In this document: piece by piece, positions 1 through 10,735 of the stretch
Layout: each line of letters starts with the position of its first letter
Numbering within the stretch: position 1 is the first letter of the stretch
From: Alphaproteobacteria bacterium
Lineage (GTDB): Bacteria > Pseudomonadota > Alphaproteobacteria > Caulobacterales > Caulobacteraceae
Direction: 5' to 3'
DNA: 64,000 bases
Assembly: GCA_018826515.1 (NCBI GenBank)
Contig: JAHKAM010000068.1
Span: forward strand, 1-64,000
Program-made: the position numbers and the translations under genes
Notes under the pieces: generated by a model
Told to the model about the DNA's origin: nothing
The model's database searches: none
The model's input: the letters and a program-made list of their open reading frames with translations, nothing else

Positions 1-658
1 CTGCGGCCTCGACCGGTTCGCGCGGCGGGGGCGGGCTGGCGACATTGCCCGCCGGCGGCGGCGGCGGCGGGGGCGGCGGCGCGCCCTCTTCCGGCACATA
101 GACGCCGCTGGGCGAGGGACCCGTCGCATAGGGGTCGCCGCCGATATCGACCGCGCTCTCGGGCAGGATGATTCTCTGGCCGGGATTGATCGCCGCCCGC
201 GGCCCCAGGCCGTTCAGGTCGATCAGCGTCTGCACCGGCGTCTGGAAGCGCCGGCCGATGCCCGAGATGGTGTCCCCGGGCTGGATCTCATAGGCGGCCC
301 CGGCCGAGACCGCGCCGCCCGTCCGCGCGGGCGGCGGCGGTTCGGTGAAGCCCTCCGACGCCGGGCCGGCGGCCGGACGCGGTCCGGCGTTGACCGGCGC
401 GTCCAGCGCCCCTCCCTCGATCGAACCGACCGGCGCGGTCATGGGGGGCGGCGCCTCATCGGCGGGGTTGGTCGCGCCGCGCACGCCCTCCCCGCTCGGG
501 ATCGGTGCGGCCGGATACGCCGGCGCCCGCGACGGCGGCGGAGGCGGCCCTCCGGCGTAGATCGGATAGCGCGGCGCCTCGGGATAGCTGGCGCAGGCCG
601 CCAGCGTCGCCGCGGCGCCCAGCGCCGCCAATGCCCTGATCGCGTATCGAATCGTCAT
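1..658 (-). CDS. LysM-domain lipoprotein, NlpD/M23-peptidase type (C-terminus cut by window edge)
   Basis: The reading frame opens with an ATG at 658 and runs off the left edge, so only about 219 N-terminal residues are visible. A short lipoprotein signal peptide ends in LAAC-A (cysteine about residue 22), followed by a long Pro/Ala/Gly-rich linker. A LysM domain (YEIQPGDTISGIGRRF onward, about residues 122-166) should bind peptidoglycan, and a second Pro-rich stretch follows. In this family an M23 (LytM) endopeptidase or degenerate activator domain comes next, and it would lie outside the window. The location downstream of surE and pcm matches the common surE-pcm-nlpD order. Role inferred: envelope lipoprotein in septal peptidoglycan hydrolysis or amidase activation. 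The C-terminal domain is not seen. Confidence 0.8.
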   Translation of the reverse strand, partial: MTIRYAIRALAALGAAATLAACASYPEAPRYPIYAGGPPPPPSRAPAYPAAPIPSGEGVRGATNPADEAPPPMTAPVGSIEGGALDAPVNAGPRPAAGPASEGFTEPPPPARTGGAVSAGAAYEIQPGDTISGIGRRFQTPVQTLIDLNGLGPRAAINPGQRIILPESAVDIGGDPYATGPSPSGVYVPEEGAPPPPPPPPPAGNVASPPPPREPVEAA

Positions 659-772
659 GCCGTCTCCCGCCGCCCGGTCGCGTCCCAAGCCTCTCGCCTG
701 TGTGCCCCGACCTTCGCCCCAAGCCAACCCGCCAAAGGGCGCGAAAGTTGGGCGCGAAGGTTAACGGGGCGG

Positions 773-896
773 AGTGATTAGTGATTAGTGGCTAGTGATT
801 GCAGCACGACTGTCCGCGGAAGGGTGGCACCGACGGAGCCCTCGCACCGGAGCCAGCCAACCACTAACCACTAACCACTAACCACTAACCACTTCC
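773..896. repeat. Family C heptamer palindrome (copy 1)
   Basis: The left arm (about 773-801) is a run of tandem heptamers TAGTGAT/TAGTGGC. The right arm (about 859-895) is a run of the complementary heptamer ACCACTA. The roughly 57-base centre is not repeated. The arms can pair into a long imperfect hairpin between pcm and the LysM lipoprotein gene. The same heptamers recur at 45921-46070 and 53578-53682. The rest of the 659-896 gap shows no gene. Confidence 0.8.
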
Positions 897-1541
897 TCAC
901 CCCTCCTTCGCCGTCCCCTCGACCAGCGGCACGAACCGCACCTCGGCCAGGCTCTCGCGCTGGTAGCTGCCGTCGGACTGGCCGACATAGCGGTGCAGCC
1001 GCTGCACCGACGAGCGCCCCACCGGACAGACCAGCACCCCGCCGGGCTTCAGCTGATGCAGCAGTTCGGTCGGCTCTCCGGGCGACGCGGCCGTGACCAT
1101 GATCCGGTCGAACGGCGCCTGCTCCGGCCAGCCCATGCCGCCGTCGCCGTGCCGGGTGATGACATTGTCGATCTTCAGCGCCTTCAGCCGCAGCTCGGCC
1201 TCGGTCAGCAGGCTGCGGTAGCGCTCCACCGAATAGACATAGCGCGCCAGCCGGCTCAGCACGGCGGCCTGGTAGCCGCTGCCGGTGCCGATCTCCAGCA
1301 CCCGGTGGCGCGGCTGCACGTCCAGCGCCTGGGTCATCAGGCCGACGATATAGGGCTGGCTGATCGTCTGGGCGCAGTCGATCGGCAGGGCCTGGTCCTC
1401 CCAGGCCTGGTCGAGGAATTTCTCGTGCACGAAGACGGCGCGATCGACCGACTCCATCGCCGCCAGCACCTTGGGATCGGTCACCCCCTGCTGGCGAAGA
1501 CCCAGGATCAGCCGTCCGGCGCGATCGTCGTTCAGCTTCAT
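897..1541 (-). CDS. pcm: Protein-L-isoaspartate O-methyltransferase
   Basis: A 214-residue enzyme that methylates L-isoaspartyl residues in aged proteins using S-adenosylmethionine, starting their repair. The family signature QTISQPYIV lies at about residues 58-66 and the SAM-binding motif I (VLEIGTGSGYQAA) at 81-93. The motif-II-like RIMVTAA and the C-terminal GRSSVQRLHRY segment are also present. An in-frame extension to 1859 overlaps surE and shows no homology, so I chose the ATG at 1541, which overlaps the surE stop in an ATGA junction and implies translational coupling. The surE-pcm pair is a classic stress-survival and repair operon. Confidence 0.96.
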   Translation of the reverse strand: MKLNDDRAGRLILGLRQQGVTDPKVLAAMESVDRAVFVHEKFLDQAWEDQALPIDCAQTISQPYIVGLMTQALDVQPRHRVLEIGTGSGYQAAVLSRLARYVYSVERYRSLLTEAELRLKALKIDNVITRHGDGGMGWPEQAPFDRIMVTAASPGEPTELLHQLKPGGVLVCPVGRSSVQRLHRYVGQSDGSYQRESLAEVRFVPLVEGTAKEG

Positions 1542-2326
1542 GCGACCATCGACCTCGGCGGCGCCCCGCCCAGCACCCCCTTGAGGTCGTGGATGCTCGG
1601 CGCATGCGTCAGGTCGATGTGCAGCGGCGTGACCGAGATCTTCCCGTCGTCCATCGCCCTCAGGTCCGTGCCGACCGGATGGTCGTGCTTCGTCCCCCGG
1701 AAGCTCATCCAGTAATAGTCGCGGCCGCGCAGGTCGGTGCGCTTGACCGCGTGCATCTCGCCGATGTCGCGGAAGCCCTGGCGCGTGACCTCGACCTCGG
1801 TCACGGCCCCGGGCGGCCGGGCGGGGAAATTCAGGTTCATCACCACCCCGTCCTGCCACGGCTGGGCCAGCAGGCGCGAGATGATCGCCGGCGCGAACGC
1901 CTCGGCCGTCTCCCAGTGCGCCGTCACCTCGTCGTGGAACCGCTCCAGCGACTGGCTCAGGGCGATCGAGCGGATGCCGAAGGCCATGCCCTGCAGCGCC
2001 CCCGCCACCGTCCCCGAATAGGAGCAGTCCTCGCCGACATTGTGCCCGCGATTGACCCCCGACAGCACCAGATCGGGCCGTTCGGACATCAGATCGTTGA
2101 CCGCCAGCACGACGCAGTCGGTCGGCGTCCCCGTCACCGCGAACCGCTTCTCCGCGATCTGGTTGACCCGCAGCGGCTCGGTCAGGGTGATCCCCCGCCC
2201 CTTGCCCGACTGCTCGGTCTGCGGCGCGCAGACCCAGACGTCGTCCGACAGCATCCGCGCGATCCGCTCAAGGCATTCCAGCCCCTCGGCCTCGATGCCG
2301 TCGTCATTGGTCAGGAGGATTCGCAT
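1538..2326 (-). CDS. surE: 5'/3'-nucleotidase SurE
   Basis: A 262-residue metal-dependent nucleoside monophosphate phosphatase (survival protein E). The N-terminal MRILLTNDDG carries the metal-binding Asp8-Asp9 pair. Ser40 (TEQSGKGRG) and Asn92 (LSGVNRGHNVGED) complete the expected metal site, and the SYSGTVAGA substrate loop is present. Full family length. It is cotranscribed with pcm through a 4-base overlap. The ATG at 2326 begins directly at the conserved motif, so the start is secure. Confidence 0.97.
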   Translation of the reverse strand: MRILLTNDDGIEAEGLECLERIARMLSDDVWVCAPQTEQSGKGRGITLTEPLRVNQIAEKRFAVTGTPTDCVVLAVNDLMSERPDLVLSGVNRGHNVGEDCSYSGTVAGALQGMAFGIRSIALSQSLERFHDEVTAHWETAEAFAPAIISRLLAQPWQDGVVMNLNFPARPPGAVTEVEVTRQGFRDIGEMHAVKRTDLRGRDYYWMSFRGTKHDHPVGTDLRAMDDGKISVTPLHIDLTHAPSIHDLKGVLGGAPPRSMVA

Positions 2327-2399
2327 GCGGCCTGACTAAAGCCTGGGCCGCCGCGGCGCACCCGAAAAATCCGCCGGAGCCCTCACAGCCTGCGGCTTG

Positions 2400-2590
2400 T
2401 CATCCCGGACAGCGCGAAGCTCTGATCCGGGACGGGCTCGCATGAGGACGTTGAGTCCCGGTCGGCCCGAAGGGCTGAACCGGGACCCGGGCTCGTTTCA
2501 ACGCGGGCCCCGGACGAGCAGCGCTCTCCGGGGCGGTCACTGTGGCGGAACGGCGCGTCCCGGCTCTTCGCTTCGCTCCGGCCGGGATGA
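2400..2590. repeat. Family A palindromic intergenic element (copy 1)
   Basis: The outer ends read TCATCCCGG (2400) and CCGGGATGA (ending 2590), an inverted pair. The interior has several shorter GC-rich inverted segments such as CCGGGAC/GTCCCGG. It fills most of the 278-base gap between surE and the small lipoprotein gene. The ends match the elements at 3015-3142 and 4515-4690 and the hairpin at 58643-58674. No gene is seen in the gap. Confidence 0.7.
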
Positions 2591-2604
2591 CAACAGGCCG
2601 GGTT

Positions 2605-3003
2605 CTACCGCAGCACTTCAACCCGGTCGGCCAGGATGACCACGTCCTTGCGGCAGCCGTTGGTGATGGTCGAACCCTGCCAGTCATGCGTCTGGCCCTG
2701 GTTGCGCTCCGCCCACGCCAGGGTCCGGCCGGTGAACCGCACCTGCGAGCCGTTGAGATCGCCCGAGGCGCGCTGCGGATTGCGCGGCAGGGCGCCGGAG
2801 ACGCAGGACCGCGCCGCCGGATTGCGCAGGTCGCGCTGCTCGGCGAACAGCTGGAATTCCTCGCCCGTGACCCGCACCCAGCCGGTGAACTGGCTGGCCG
2901 AGGCGTCGAATCCGACCGGCGGCGGCGCGGTGTTGGGGCCGGAGGTCGCACAGGCCGACAGGGTCAGGGCGCCGGCCAGAATCACCAAAGTTCTCACGTT
3001 CAT
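2605..3003 (-). CDS. Small lipoprotein of unknown function
   Basis: A 132-residue predicted lipoprotein. The signal peptide MNVRTLVILAGALTLSAC ends with a lipobox cysteine at residue 18. The mature part is about 115 residues with two further cysteines (RSCVSG and NGCRKD) that could form a disulfide, and no motif I can name. The start is the ATG at 3003; the reading frame remains open far upstream through repeat DNA and serS, but only this ATG is followed by a signal peptide. It is flanked on both sides by family A repeats, so it is probably its own transcription unit. The function is unknown. Confidence 0.75.
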   Translation of the reverse strand: MNVRTLVILAGALTLSACATSGPNTAPPPVGFDASASQFTGWVRVTGEEFQLFAEQRDLRNPAARSCVSGALPRNPQRASGDLNGSQVRFTGRTLAWAERNQGQTHDWQGSTITNGCRKDVVILADRVEVLR

Positions 3004-3014
3004 TCTCCTGTTCC

Positions 3015-3142
3015 GCTCATCCCGGCGAAAGCCGGGACCCGGTACTTTGGGCAAACCGCCGCGACATGCGCGTGACGCCGGCCTGCATCCCAACCGCAAT
3101 GCCTCACGACGGCGCCGGGTCCCGGCTTTCGCCGGGATGAGC
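3015..3142. repeat. Family A palindromic intergenic element (copy 2, near-perfect arms)
   Basis: The two ends are near-perfect inverted copies of about 28 bases (3015-3042 and 3115-3142). Each contains an internal short hairpin CCCGGCGAAAGCCGGG, giving a nested palindrome. It fills the gap between serS (stop at 3147) and the upstream end of the lipoprotein gene, and could act as a terminator for serS or a mobile REP-like sequence. Confidence 0.85.
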
Positions 3143-3146
3143 GGGT

Positions 3147-4966
<1,820 letters not shown>

Positions 4967-5746
4967 TCAGATCAGCCCGGCCATCGGCGAGCTGGCGCTG
5001 GCGTACATCCGCCGCGGCATCCGCCCCGCCAGATAGCCCTGCCGCCCGGCGATCACCGCATGCTTCATGGCGCTGGCCATCAGGATCGGATCCTTCGCCC
5101 CCGCGATGGCCGTATTCATCAGCACCGCGTCGCAGCCCAGCTCCATGGCCAGGGTCGCGTCCGACGGCGTGCCGACGCCGGCGTCGACCAGAACCGGCAC
5201 CCTGGCCTGTTCGATGATCAGCCGGATATTGACCCGGTTCTGGATGCCCAGGCCCGAGCCGATCGGCGCCGCCGCCGGCATGATGGCCGCGGCCCCCGCC
5301 TCCTCCAGCCGCCGGCACATCACCACGTCGTCGGTGCAATAGACCATGACCTGGAAGCCGTCCTTGATCAGCAGCTCCAGCGCCCGCAGCGTCTCGATCA
5401 TGTCCGGATACAGGTGGGCCGTGTCGGACAGCACCTCCAGCTTGACCAGGTCCCAGCCCCCCGCTTCGCGCGCCAGCCGCAGCGTCCGCACCGCGTCCTC
5501 GCCCGTGAAACAGCCGGCGGTGTTGGGCAGGAAGGTGAACCGGTCCGGCTTTACATAGTCGACCAGCATCGGTTGCGACGGATCGCTCAGATTGACCCGC
5601 CGCACCGCCACGGTGACGATCTCCGCCCCCGCCGCCTCGGCCGCCTCGGCGTTCTCCTGATAGGTCTTGTACTTGCCGGTGCCGACGATCAGCCGGCTGC
5701 TGAAGGTCCGTCCGGCGACGGTCCAGGTGTCTTGGGGAGAGGTCAT
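4967..5746 (-). CDS. thiG: Thiazole synthase
   Basis: A 259-residue (beta/alpha)8-barrel enzyme that builds the thiamine thiazole phosphate from deoxyxylulose phosphate, dehydroglycine and sulfur carried by ThiS. The sequence shows the N-terminal [10 protein letters not shown] strand, the Schiff-base lysine in LVKLEVLSD, and the phosphate-binding C-terminal [18 protein letters not shown] and [13 protein letters not shown] loops. Only nine bases separate it from thiS upstream, so the two form a bicistron matching their direct partnership. No other thiamine genes are in the window. Confidence 0.97.
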   Translation of the reverse strand: MTSPQDTWTVAGRTFSSRLIVGTGKYKTYQENAEAAEAAGAEIVTVAVRRVNLSDPSQPMLVDYVKPDRFTFLPNTAGCFTGEDAVRTLRLAREAGGWDLVKLEVLSDTAHLYPDMIETLRALELLIKDGFQVMVYCTDDVVMCRRLEEAGAAAIMPAAAPIGSGLGIQNRVNIRLIIEQARVPVLVDAGVGTPSDATLAMELGCDAVLMNTAIAGAKDPILMASAMKHAVIAGRQGYLAGRMPRRMYASASSPMAGLI

Positions 5747-5755
5747 GGGCGGGGT

Positions 5756-5956
5756 TTAGCCGCCACCGACGAACTGCACCAGTTCCACCCGGTCCCCGTC
5801 GACCAGAGGCGTCGCCTCGTGCAGCGACCGGGGCACGATCTCCAGATTGCGCTCCACCGCCACCTTGCGCACATCCAGCCCCAGCTCCCGGACCAGGCCC
5901 AGGATGGTGTCCGACGAGACGGCGCGGTCTTCTCCATTGACCTGGATGAGGGGCAA
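5756..5956 (-). CDS. thiS: Sulfur carrier protein ThiS (TTG start)
   Basis: A 66-residue ubiquitin-fold protein carrying sulfur as a C-terminal thiocarboxylate for thiazole formation. The visible features are the start [11 protein letters not shown], the central [13 protein letters not shown] strand, [12 protein letters not shown], and a terminal Gly-Gly-Gly that supplies the activated glycine. No ATG fits: the TTG at 5956 places the first beta strand at residue 2, as in homologs. An ATG far upstream in the same frame (6190) would overlap the channel gene and adds an unrelated basic extension. It is encoded directly ahead of thiG. Confidence 0.9.
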   Translation of the reverse strand: MPLIQVNGEDRAVSSDTILGLVRELGLDVRKVAVERNLEIVPRSLHEATPLVDGDRVELVQFVGGG

Positions 5957-6011
5957 GCGACTGTCCTTCGAATGCGGCAGCCGCCTTCTACAACGCCCCT
6001 GCCGCGCCTCG

Positions 6012-6935
6012 CTACCCCCGCGCCGGCAGGCGGGCGGCCAGATCGCCGATGGCATGTTTGAGCTCGGCGATCTCGCCGCGCAGGGCCGCCATGTCGGCGA
6101 CCTCCTCGGCATGGACCTGCTGCCGCTCCTCGCTGGCCTGACGCAGATCCTCCTCCAGCTTGTGTCGCTCGGCCTTGGCCTCTTCCTCATGCTCGCTCTG
6201 CATGGCGTTGACGACGATGCCGATGAACAGGTTCAGCATGGTGAAGGTCGTGCACAGGATGAAGGGTACGAAGAACATCCAGGCGTAGGGATGCACCTCC
6301 ATCACCGGCCGCACGATCCCCATCGACCAGCTCTCCAGCGTCATGATCTGGAACAGCGAATAGGCCGAGGAAGGGATCGAGCCGAACCACTGCGGGAAGT
6401 CGCCGCCGAACAGCTTGGTCGCCATCACCGAGGCGACATAGAAGATCAGCCCCATAAGCAGGACGATCGACCCCATGCCCGGCAGGGCGCTGATCAGGGC
6501 CCCGACCACCCGCCGCAGCGAGGGCACCAGGGTGATCATCCGCAGCACCCGCAGGATGCGCAGGGCCCGCAGCACCGAGAACGGCCCCGCCGCCGGCACG
6601 AGGGCGATGGCCACCACGGCGAAATCGAACAGGCTCCACGGGTCCCTGAAGAAGGCGGCCCGATGCACCGCGATCCGCGCTGCAACCTCGACCACGAAGA
6701 CGGCCAGCACGATCTTGTCCAGCACCAGCAGCGCCGGCCCGATCCGCGCCATGACCCAGGGACTGGTCTCCAGCCCCAGGGTGATCGCATTGAGAATGAT
6801 GAGGGCGAGGATGAACCGCTCGGTGCGCGGCGACGTCACCAGTTGTCTGAGCCGTTCCAAGTCAGTCTCCACGGAGCTTTGCAGTCCAGCCCCTTGCCGC
6901 AATCCCGGGTCGGGCGCCAGATGGTCCGACGACAC
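6012..6935 (-). CDS. Bacterial voltage-gated sodium channel (NavBac family)
   Basis: A 307-residue ion channel subunit expected to form homotetramers in the inner membrane. The S1 segment begins about residue 40 ([16 protein letters not shown]). The S4 voltage sensor has four arginines at every third position (Arg123, 126, 129, 132 in [12 protein letters not shown]). The pore carries the selectivity filter TLESWS (199-204), the NavBac-type sodium filter, and S6 is [13 protein letters not shown]. The C-terminus (about 247-305) is a highly charged coiled coil, as in the tetramerising tail of this family. It is 55 bases upstream of thiS on the same strand and divergent from aroQ. Sodium selectivity is inferred from the filter. 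Confidence 0.93.
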   Translation of the reverse strand: MSSDHLAPDPGLRQGAGLQSSVETDLERLRQLVTSPRTERFILALIILNAITLGLETSPWVMARIGPALLVLDKIVLAVFVVEVAARIAVHRAAFFRDPWSLFDFAVVAIALVPAAGPFSVLRALRILRVLRMITLVPSLRRVVGALISALPGMGSIVLLMGLIFYVASVMATKLFGGDFPQWFGSIPSSAYSLFQIMTLESWSMGIVRPVMEVHPYAWMFFVPFILCTTFTMLNLFIGIVVNAMQSEHEEEAKAERHKLEEDLRQASEERQQVHAEEVADMAALRGEIAELKHAIGDLAARLPARG

Positions 6936-7053
6936 GTCTGGACATTCCGTCCCGTGCCCTTAGGTCAATCTTTCAGCGGGCGGTTTGATAACCGTGACGC
7001 CTCAGCTAAAAGGCCGGTCCGATTCCGGTCGGACCGTCGTATCCGCGAGCGCA

Positions 7054-7521
7054 ATGCCCGAAACCCTCGTCATCCATGTCCTGAACGGCCCGAACCTCAA
7101 TCTGCTCGGGGTGCGCGAGCCCGAGGTCTATGGCTCCGACACCCTGGCCGAAGTCCAGGCCCTGTGCGAACGGGCCGCCGAGGGCGCGACCGTGGTCTTC
7201 CGACAGACCAATCACGAGGGCGAACTGATCGACCAGGTCCAGGAGGCCCGCGAAAAGGCCTCGGCCCTCGTGATCAACGCCGCCGGCTACACCCACACCT
7301 CGGTGGCCCTGCTCGACGCCCTCAGGACCCTGACGATCCCGATCGTCGAGTGCCACCTGTCCAACCCGGCGGCGCGCGAGCGCTTCCGGCATCGCTCCTA
7401 TATTTCGCCGGTCGCGACCGGCGTGGTTTCGGGCTTCGGCTCATTCAGCTACGAACTGGCCGTCAGGGCCGCTCTGCGGCTGGCGCAGGAACACCGCGCC
7501 GCCGCCGACCGTTCGGTTTAG
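7054..7521 (+). CDS. aroQ: 3-Dehydroquinate dehydratase, type II
   Basis: A 155-residue dodecameric shikimate-pathway enzyme converting 3-dehydroquinate to 3-dehydroshikimate. It shows [18 protein letters not shown] with the catalytic Arg/Tyr loop, [26 protein letters not shown], and [18 protein letters not shown] with the catalytic histidine region. The frame remains open from 6985, but the ATG at 7054 gives the family N-terminus and normal length. accB starts 19 bases downstream; aroQ-accB-accC is a frequent alphaproteobacterial order, so cotranscription is likely. Confidence 0.96.
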   Translation: MPETLVIHVLNGPNLNLLGVREPEVYGSDTLAEVQALCERAAEGATVVFRQTNHEGELIDQVQEAREKASALVINAAGYTHTSVALLDALRTLTIPIVECHLSNPAARERFRHRSYISPVATGVVSGFGSFSYELAVRAALRLAQEHRAAADRSV

Positions 7522-7540
7522 AAGGTAACAAGAGGCTCCC

Positions 7541-8053
7541 ATGGCCGAATCCAAGACACCCGCGCCGAAACTCAAGAACGAAGCCGAGATCGACACCACC
7601 CTGGTGCGTCAGCTGGCCGACATCCTGAACGACACCTCCCTGACCGAGATCGAGGTGGAGCGCGGCGAGCTGCGCATCCGCGTCGCCCGTGAGCTGGTGG
7701 CCGCCCCGGTCATGCAGTACGCCGCCGCCCCGGCCCCCGCCGCCCATGCACCGCCGCCGGCCGCCGCCGCTCCGGCCTCCATGCCGTCCGACCCCGCCAC
7801 GATCGTCGCCAAACAGGGCGAAGAGGTGAAGTCGCCGATGGTCGGCACCGTCTATCTGCAGGCCTCGCCCGAGGCCCCGCCCTTCATCGCCGTCGGCGAC
7901 AAGGTCAAGAAGGGCCAGACCCTGCTGATCGTCGAGGCCATGAAGACGATGAACCCGATCCAGGCCCCCCGCGACGGCGTCGTGGTCGAGGTCCTCGTCG
8001 GCGACGCGCAGCCGGTCGAGTTCGGCGAGGCCCTCGTCCTGCTGGAAGCCTAG
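7541..8053 (+). CDS. accB: Biotin carboxyl carrier protein of acetyl-CoA carboxylase
   Basis: A 170-residue carrier that shuttles carboxyl-biotin between AccC and the AccAD transferase in malonyl-CoA synthesis. An N-terminal helical region is followed by an Ala/Pro linker (about 54-86) and a C-terminal biotinyl domain. The biotinylated lysine is Lys135 in EAMKTMN. An AAGAGG ribosome binding site lies about six bases before the ATG. The stop is three bases before accC. Confidence 0.97.
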   Translation: MAESKTPAPKLKNEAEIDTTLVRQLADILNDTSLTEIEVERGELRIRVARELVAAPVMQYAAAPAPAAHAPPPAAAAPASMPSDPATIVAKQGEEVKSPMVGTVYLQASPEAPPFIAVGDKVKKGQTLLIVEAMKTMNPIQAPRDGVVVEVLVGDAQPVEFGEALVLLEA

Positions 8054-8056
8054 GCC

Positions 8057-9409
8057 GTGTTCACCAAGGTCCTCATCGCCAACCGCGGCGAAATCGCCCT
8101 GCGCATCCACCGCGCCTGCAAGGAGATGGGCATCTCCACCGTCGCCGTGCACTCCGAGGCGGACCGCGGCGCCATGTGGGTGCGGCTGGCCGACGAGAGC
8201 GTCTGCATCGGCCCGGCGCCGGCGGCCAAGAGCTACCTCAACATCCCGTCGATCATCGCCGCGGCCGAGATCACCGGCGCCCAGGCCATCCACCCCGGCT
8301 ACGGCTTCCTGTCCGAGAACGCCCGCTTCGCCGAGATCGTCGAGGCCCACGGCATGACCTTCATCGGGCCCAAGCCCGAGCATATCCGGGTCATGGGCGA
8401 CAAGATCACCGCCAAACAGACGGTGCTGGAAGCCGGCATCCCCTGCGTGCCCGGCTCGGCCGGCGAGGTCGAGACCATCGAGGCCGCGATCGAAGCCTCG
8501 AAAACCATCGGCTTCCCCCTGATCGTCAAGGCCGCCGCTGGCGGCGGCGGACGCGGCATGAAGGTGGCCCTGACCGCCGACGACCTGGTCGAGGCCGTCC
8601 AGACCGCCCAGTCAGAAGCCACCGCCGCCTTCGGCAACGGCGCCGTCTATATGGAGCGCTACCTCCAGAAGCCGCGCCACATCGAGCTTCAGGTCATCGC
8701 CGACAGCCACGGTAATGTCGTCCACCTCGGCGAACGCGACTGCTCGCTGCAGCGCCGCCACCAGAAGATTCTCGAAGAGGCCCCCTCGCCCGCCCTGTCC
8801 GCGGCCGAACGCGTCGCCATCGGCGAGACCGTCAACAGGGCCATCGCCGCCATCGGCTACCTCGGCGTCGGCACCATCGAATTCCTCTGGGAAGACGGCG
8901 AATTCTTCTTCATCGAGATGAACACCCGGCTGCAAGTCGAGCATCCCGTTACGGAAATGATCACCGGCGTCGATCTGGTGCGCGAGCAGATCCGCATCGC
9001 CGCCGGCCTGCCCCTGTCCTTCACCCAGGCCGACGTCAAATTCACCGGCCATTCGATCGAATGCCGCATCAACGCCGAGAACGCCGAGACCTTCACCCCC
9101 TCGCCGGGCACCATCACCGACTTCCACGCCCCCGGCGGCCTGGGCGTACGGCTGGATAGCGCCATCTACGCTGGCTATTCGATCCCGCCCTATTACGACA
9201 GCCTGATCGGCAAGCTGATCGTCCACGGCCGCGACCGCGAGGAGTGTATCGCCCGCCTCAAGCGCAGCCTCAACGAGATGGTCATCGGCGGCATCGACAC
9301 CACCATCCCCCTGTTCCAGAAACTGCTGGCCGAGCCCGACATCCTGTCCGGCGACTACGACATCCACTGGCTGGAGAACTGGGCGAAACGCCAGAAGGGC
9401 GACGCCTGA
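8057..9409 (+). CDS. accC: Biotin carboxylase subunit of acetyl-CoA carboxylase
   Basis: A 450-residue ATP-grasp enzyme carboxylating the biotin on AccB. The N-terminal [20 protein letters not shown], the glycine-rich ATP loop ([11 protein letters not shown]), the metal/ATP-site segment [20 protein letters not shown] and EHPVTE are intact. The start is a GTG at 8057, three bases after accB. Carboxyltransferase genes accA and accD are not in the window, which is normal for the class. Confidence 0.97.
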   Translation: MFTKVLIANRGEIALRIHRACKEMGISTVAVHSEADRGAMWVRLADESVCIGPAPAAKSYLNIPSIIAAAEITGAQAIHPGYGFLSENARFAEIVEAHGMTFIGPKPEHIRVMGDKITAKQTVLEAGIPCVPGSAGEVETIEAAIEASKTIGFPLIVKAAAGGGGRGMKVALTADDLVEAVQTAQSEATAAFGNGAVYMERYLQKPRHIELQVIADSHGNVVHLGERDCSLQRRHQKILEEAPSPALSAAERVAIGETVNRAIAAIGYLGVGTIEFLWEDGEFFFIEMNTRLQVEHPVTEMITGVDLVREQIRIAAGLPLSFTQADVKFTGHSIECRINAENAETFTPSPGTITDFHAPGGLGVRLDSAIYAGYSIPPYYDSLIGKLIVHGRDREECIARLKRSLNEMVIGGIDTTIPLFQKLLAEPDILSGDYDIHWLENWAKRQKGDA

Positions 9410-9416
9410 CGGCCGG

Positions 9417-10112
9417 ATGGAAGAGCCGGGTTTCAGCGCCAGCAGCCCCTTCGGCGGCTTCGGCCCCGACGAACTGCTGAACTGCTACGCCACCGGCGTC
9501 TTCCCCATGGGGGAGGCCCGTGACGACCCGCGCATCTTCCTCGTCGAGCCGGAGCAGCGAGGCCTGATCCCGCTGGATCGTTTCCACGTGCCGTCCCGCC
9601 TCAAGCGCACCGTGCGCGCCGACGGCGTCTCGGTCCGGGTCGATACCGCGTTCGACGCCGTGCTGGACGCCTGCGCCGCCTCCGGTCCCGGCCGCGACGA
9701 CAGCTGGATCAACGCGCCGATCCGCCGCCTCTACATGGAGCTGAACGCCCGCGGCCACGCCCACAGCATCGAATGCTGGCGCGACGAGCGCCTTGTCGGC
9801 GGACTGTACGGCGTGACCCTCGGCGGAGCCTTCTTCGGCGAAAGCATGTTCAGCCGCGAGCGAGACGCCTCCAAGATCGCGCTGGTGCATCTGGTCGCCA
9901 GGCTGAAACGCGGCGGCTGGCGGCTGCTGGACACGCAGTTCCTGACCAGCCACCTGGGCCAGTTCGGAGCCGTGGAGACGCCGCAGGCGGCCTATCTGAA
10001 GCTGCTGCGGCCGGCGCGCTTGCTACGACCCAATACCCGATCGCTGTTCGAGCCGATGACCGGAGCCGAGGCCCTGTTCTACGCCTTGCAGCCCACGATC
10101 CAGGCGTCATAG
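9417..10112 (+). CDS. aat: Leucyl/phenylalanyl-tRNA--protein transferase
   Basis: A 231-residue cytosolic enzyme adding Leu or Phe from aminoacyl-tRNA to proteins with N-terminal Lys/Arg, marking them for ClpAP through the N-end rule. Family segments seen are [65 protein letters not shown] and [17 protein letters not shown]. It starts seven bases after accC. The 3' end overlaps the convergent DUF2155 gene by 34 bases, so the two mRNAs are antisense at their ends. Confidence 0.95.
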   Translation: MEEPGFSASSPFGGFGPDELLNCYATGVFPMGEARDDPRIFLVEPEQRGLIPLDRFHVPSRLKRTVRADGVSVRVDTAFDAVLDACAASGPGRDDSWINAPIRRLYMELNARGHAHSIECWRDERLVGGLYGVTLGGAFFGESMFSRERDASKIALVHLVARLKRGGWRLLDTQFLTSHLGQFGAVETPQAAYLKLLRPARLLRPNTRSLFEPMTGAEALFYALQPTIQAS

Positions 10113-10735
10113 ATCGGATGCTGCAGCCCGCTTACGGCCGGCGATGAGGCGAACATCCAGCCGCGGAAAATCTGACGCGGTTCATTGACCTGGATGACGC
10201 CCCGCGGCTGCAGGCTGACCTCCAGATAGGCGACGGAGTCCGACACCTGTTCGTCCGGCGCGGACACCTCGCAGGCGCGAGCCGTAAAGATGAGCGTCCG
10301 CTGGAAGCGGACCGGACGGCCGCCGACCTCGACCTCGAACCGCATCGATTCGGCGGTGATCTTGTCGATCGCTTCGACGATGGCGACTCGACGACGCTGG
10401 CGACGGGCAGGTTCGGTCGGGGCTTCAACCCGCTTTGCAGGCGCTTCCTCGACCGCCTCTTCCTCCTCATCGGCGTCTTCTTCCGTCCCGGCGACGACAA
10501 TCACGGGGGCCGGCGGGGTCACGGCGATCGGTGTCGCCGGCGCCGGCGCCGCTTCCGGCTCAGGTTCAAGCGGCGGAGGGGTCTGGGCCGGCGTCTGGCG
10601 GTTCAGCGCCGCAGTCGGATCCTGGATCGGAACCGCATCCTGGGGCAGGTCATTGAGAGCCGAGGCGAGAACTCCGCCCGACGCCAGAAGCGCCGCTGCG
10701 GTGACCCCCGCCAGAATCGCGGCCCGGGGCGTCAT
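10079..10735 (-). CDS. DUF2155 domain periplasmic protein
   Basis: A 218-residue exported protein. An N-terminal signal/anchor (about residues 5-25) precedes a long Pro/Ala/Glu-rich linker with an acidic run (about 80-100). The C-terminal DUF2155 domain (about 115-218) contains [57 protein letters not shown]. Its start overlaps the NDUFA12 stop (ATGA), so the two are coupled. The accBC-aat / DUF2155-NDUFA12 arrangement is widespread in alphaproteobacteria. Two cysteines in the domain may pair. The molecular role is unknown. Confidence 0.85.
   Translation of the reverse strand: MTPRAAILAGVTAAALLASGGVLASALNDLPQDAVPIQDPTAALNRQTPAQTPPPLEPEPEAAPAPATPIAVTPPAPVIVVAGTEEDADEEEEAVEEAPAKRVEAPTEPARRQRRRVAIVEAIDKITAESMRFEVEVGGRPVRFQRTLIFTARACEVSAPDEQVSDSVAYLEVSLQPRGVIQVNEPRQIFRGWMFASSPAVSGLQHPIYDAWIVGCKA

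Noticed and set aside
5957-6011. TPP riboswitch ahead of thiS
   Set aside because: Only 55 bases separate thiS from the channel gene and no thi-box motif is seen.
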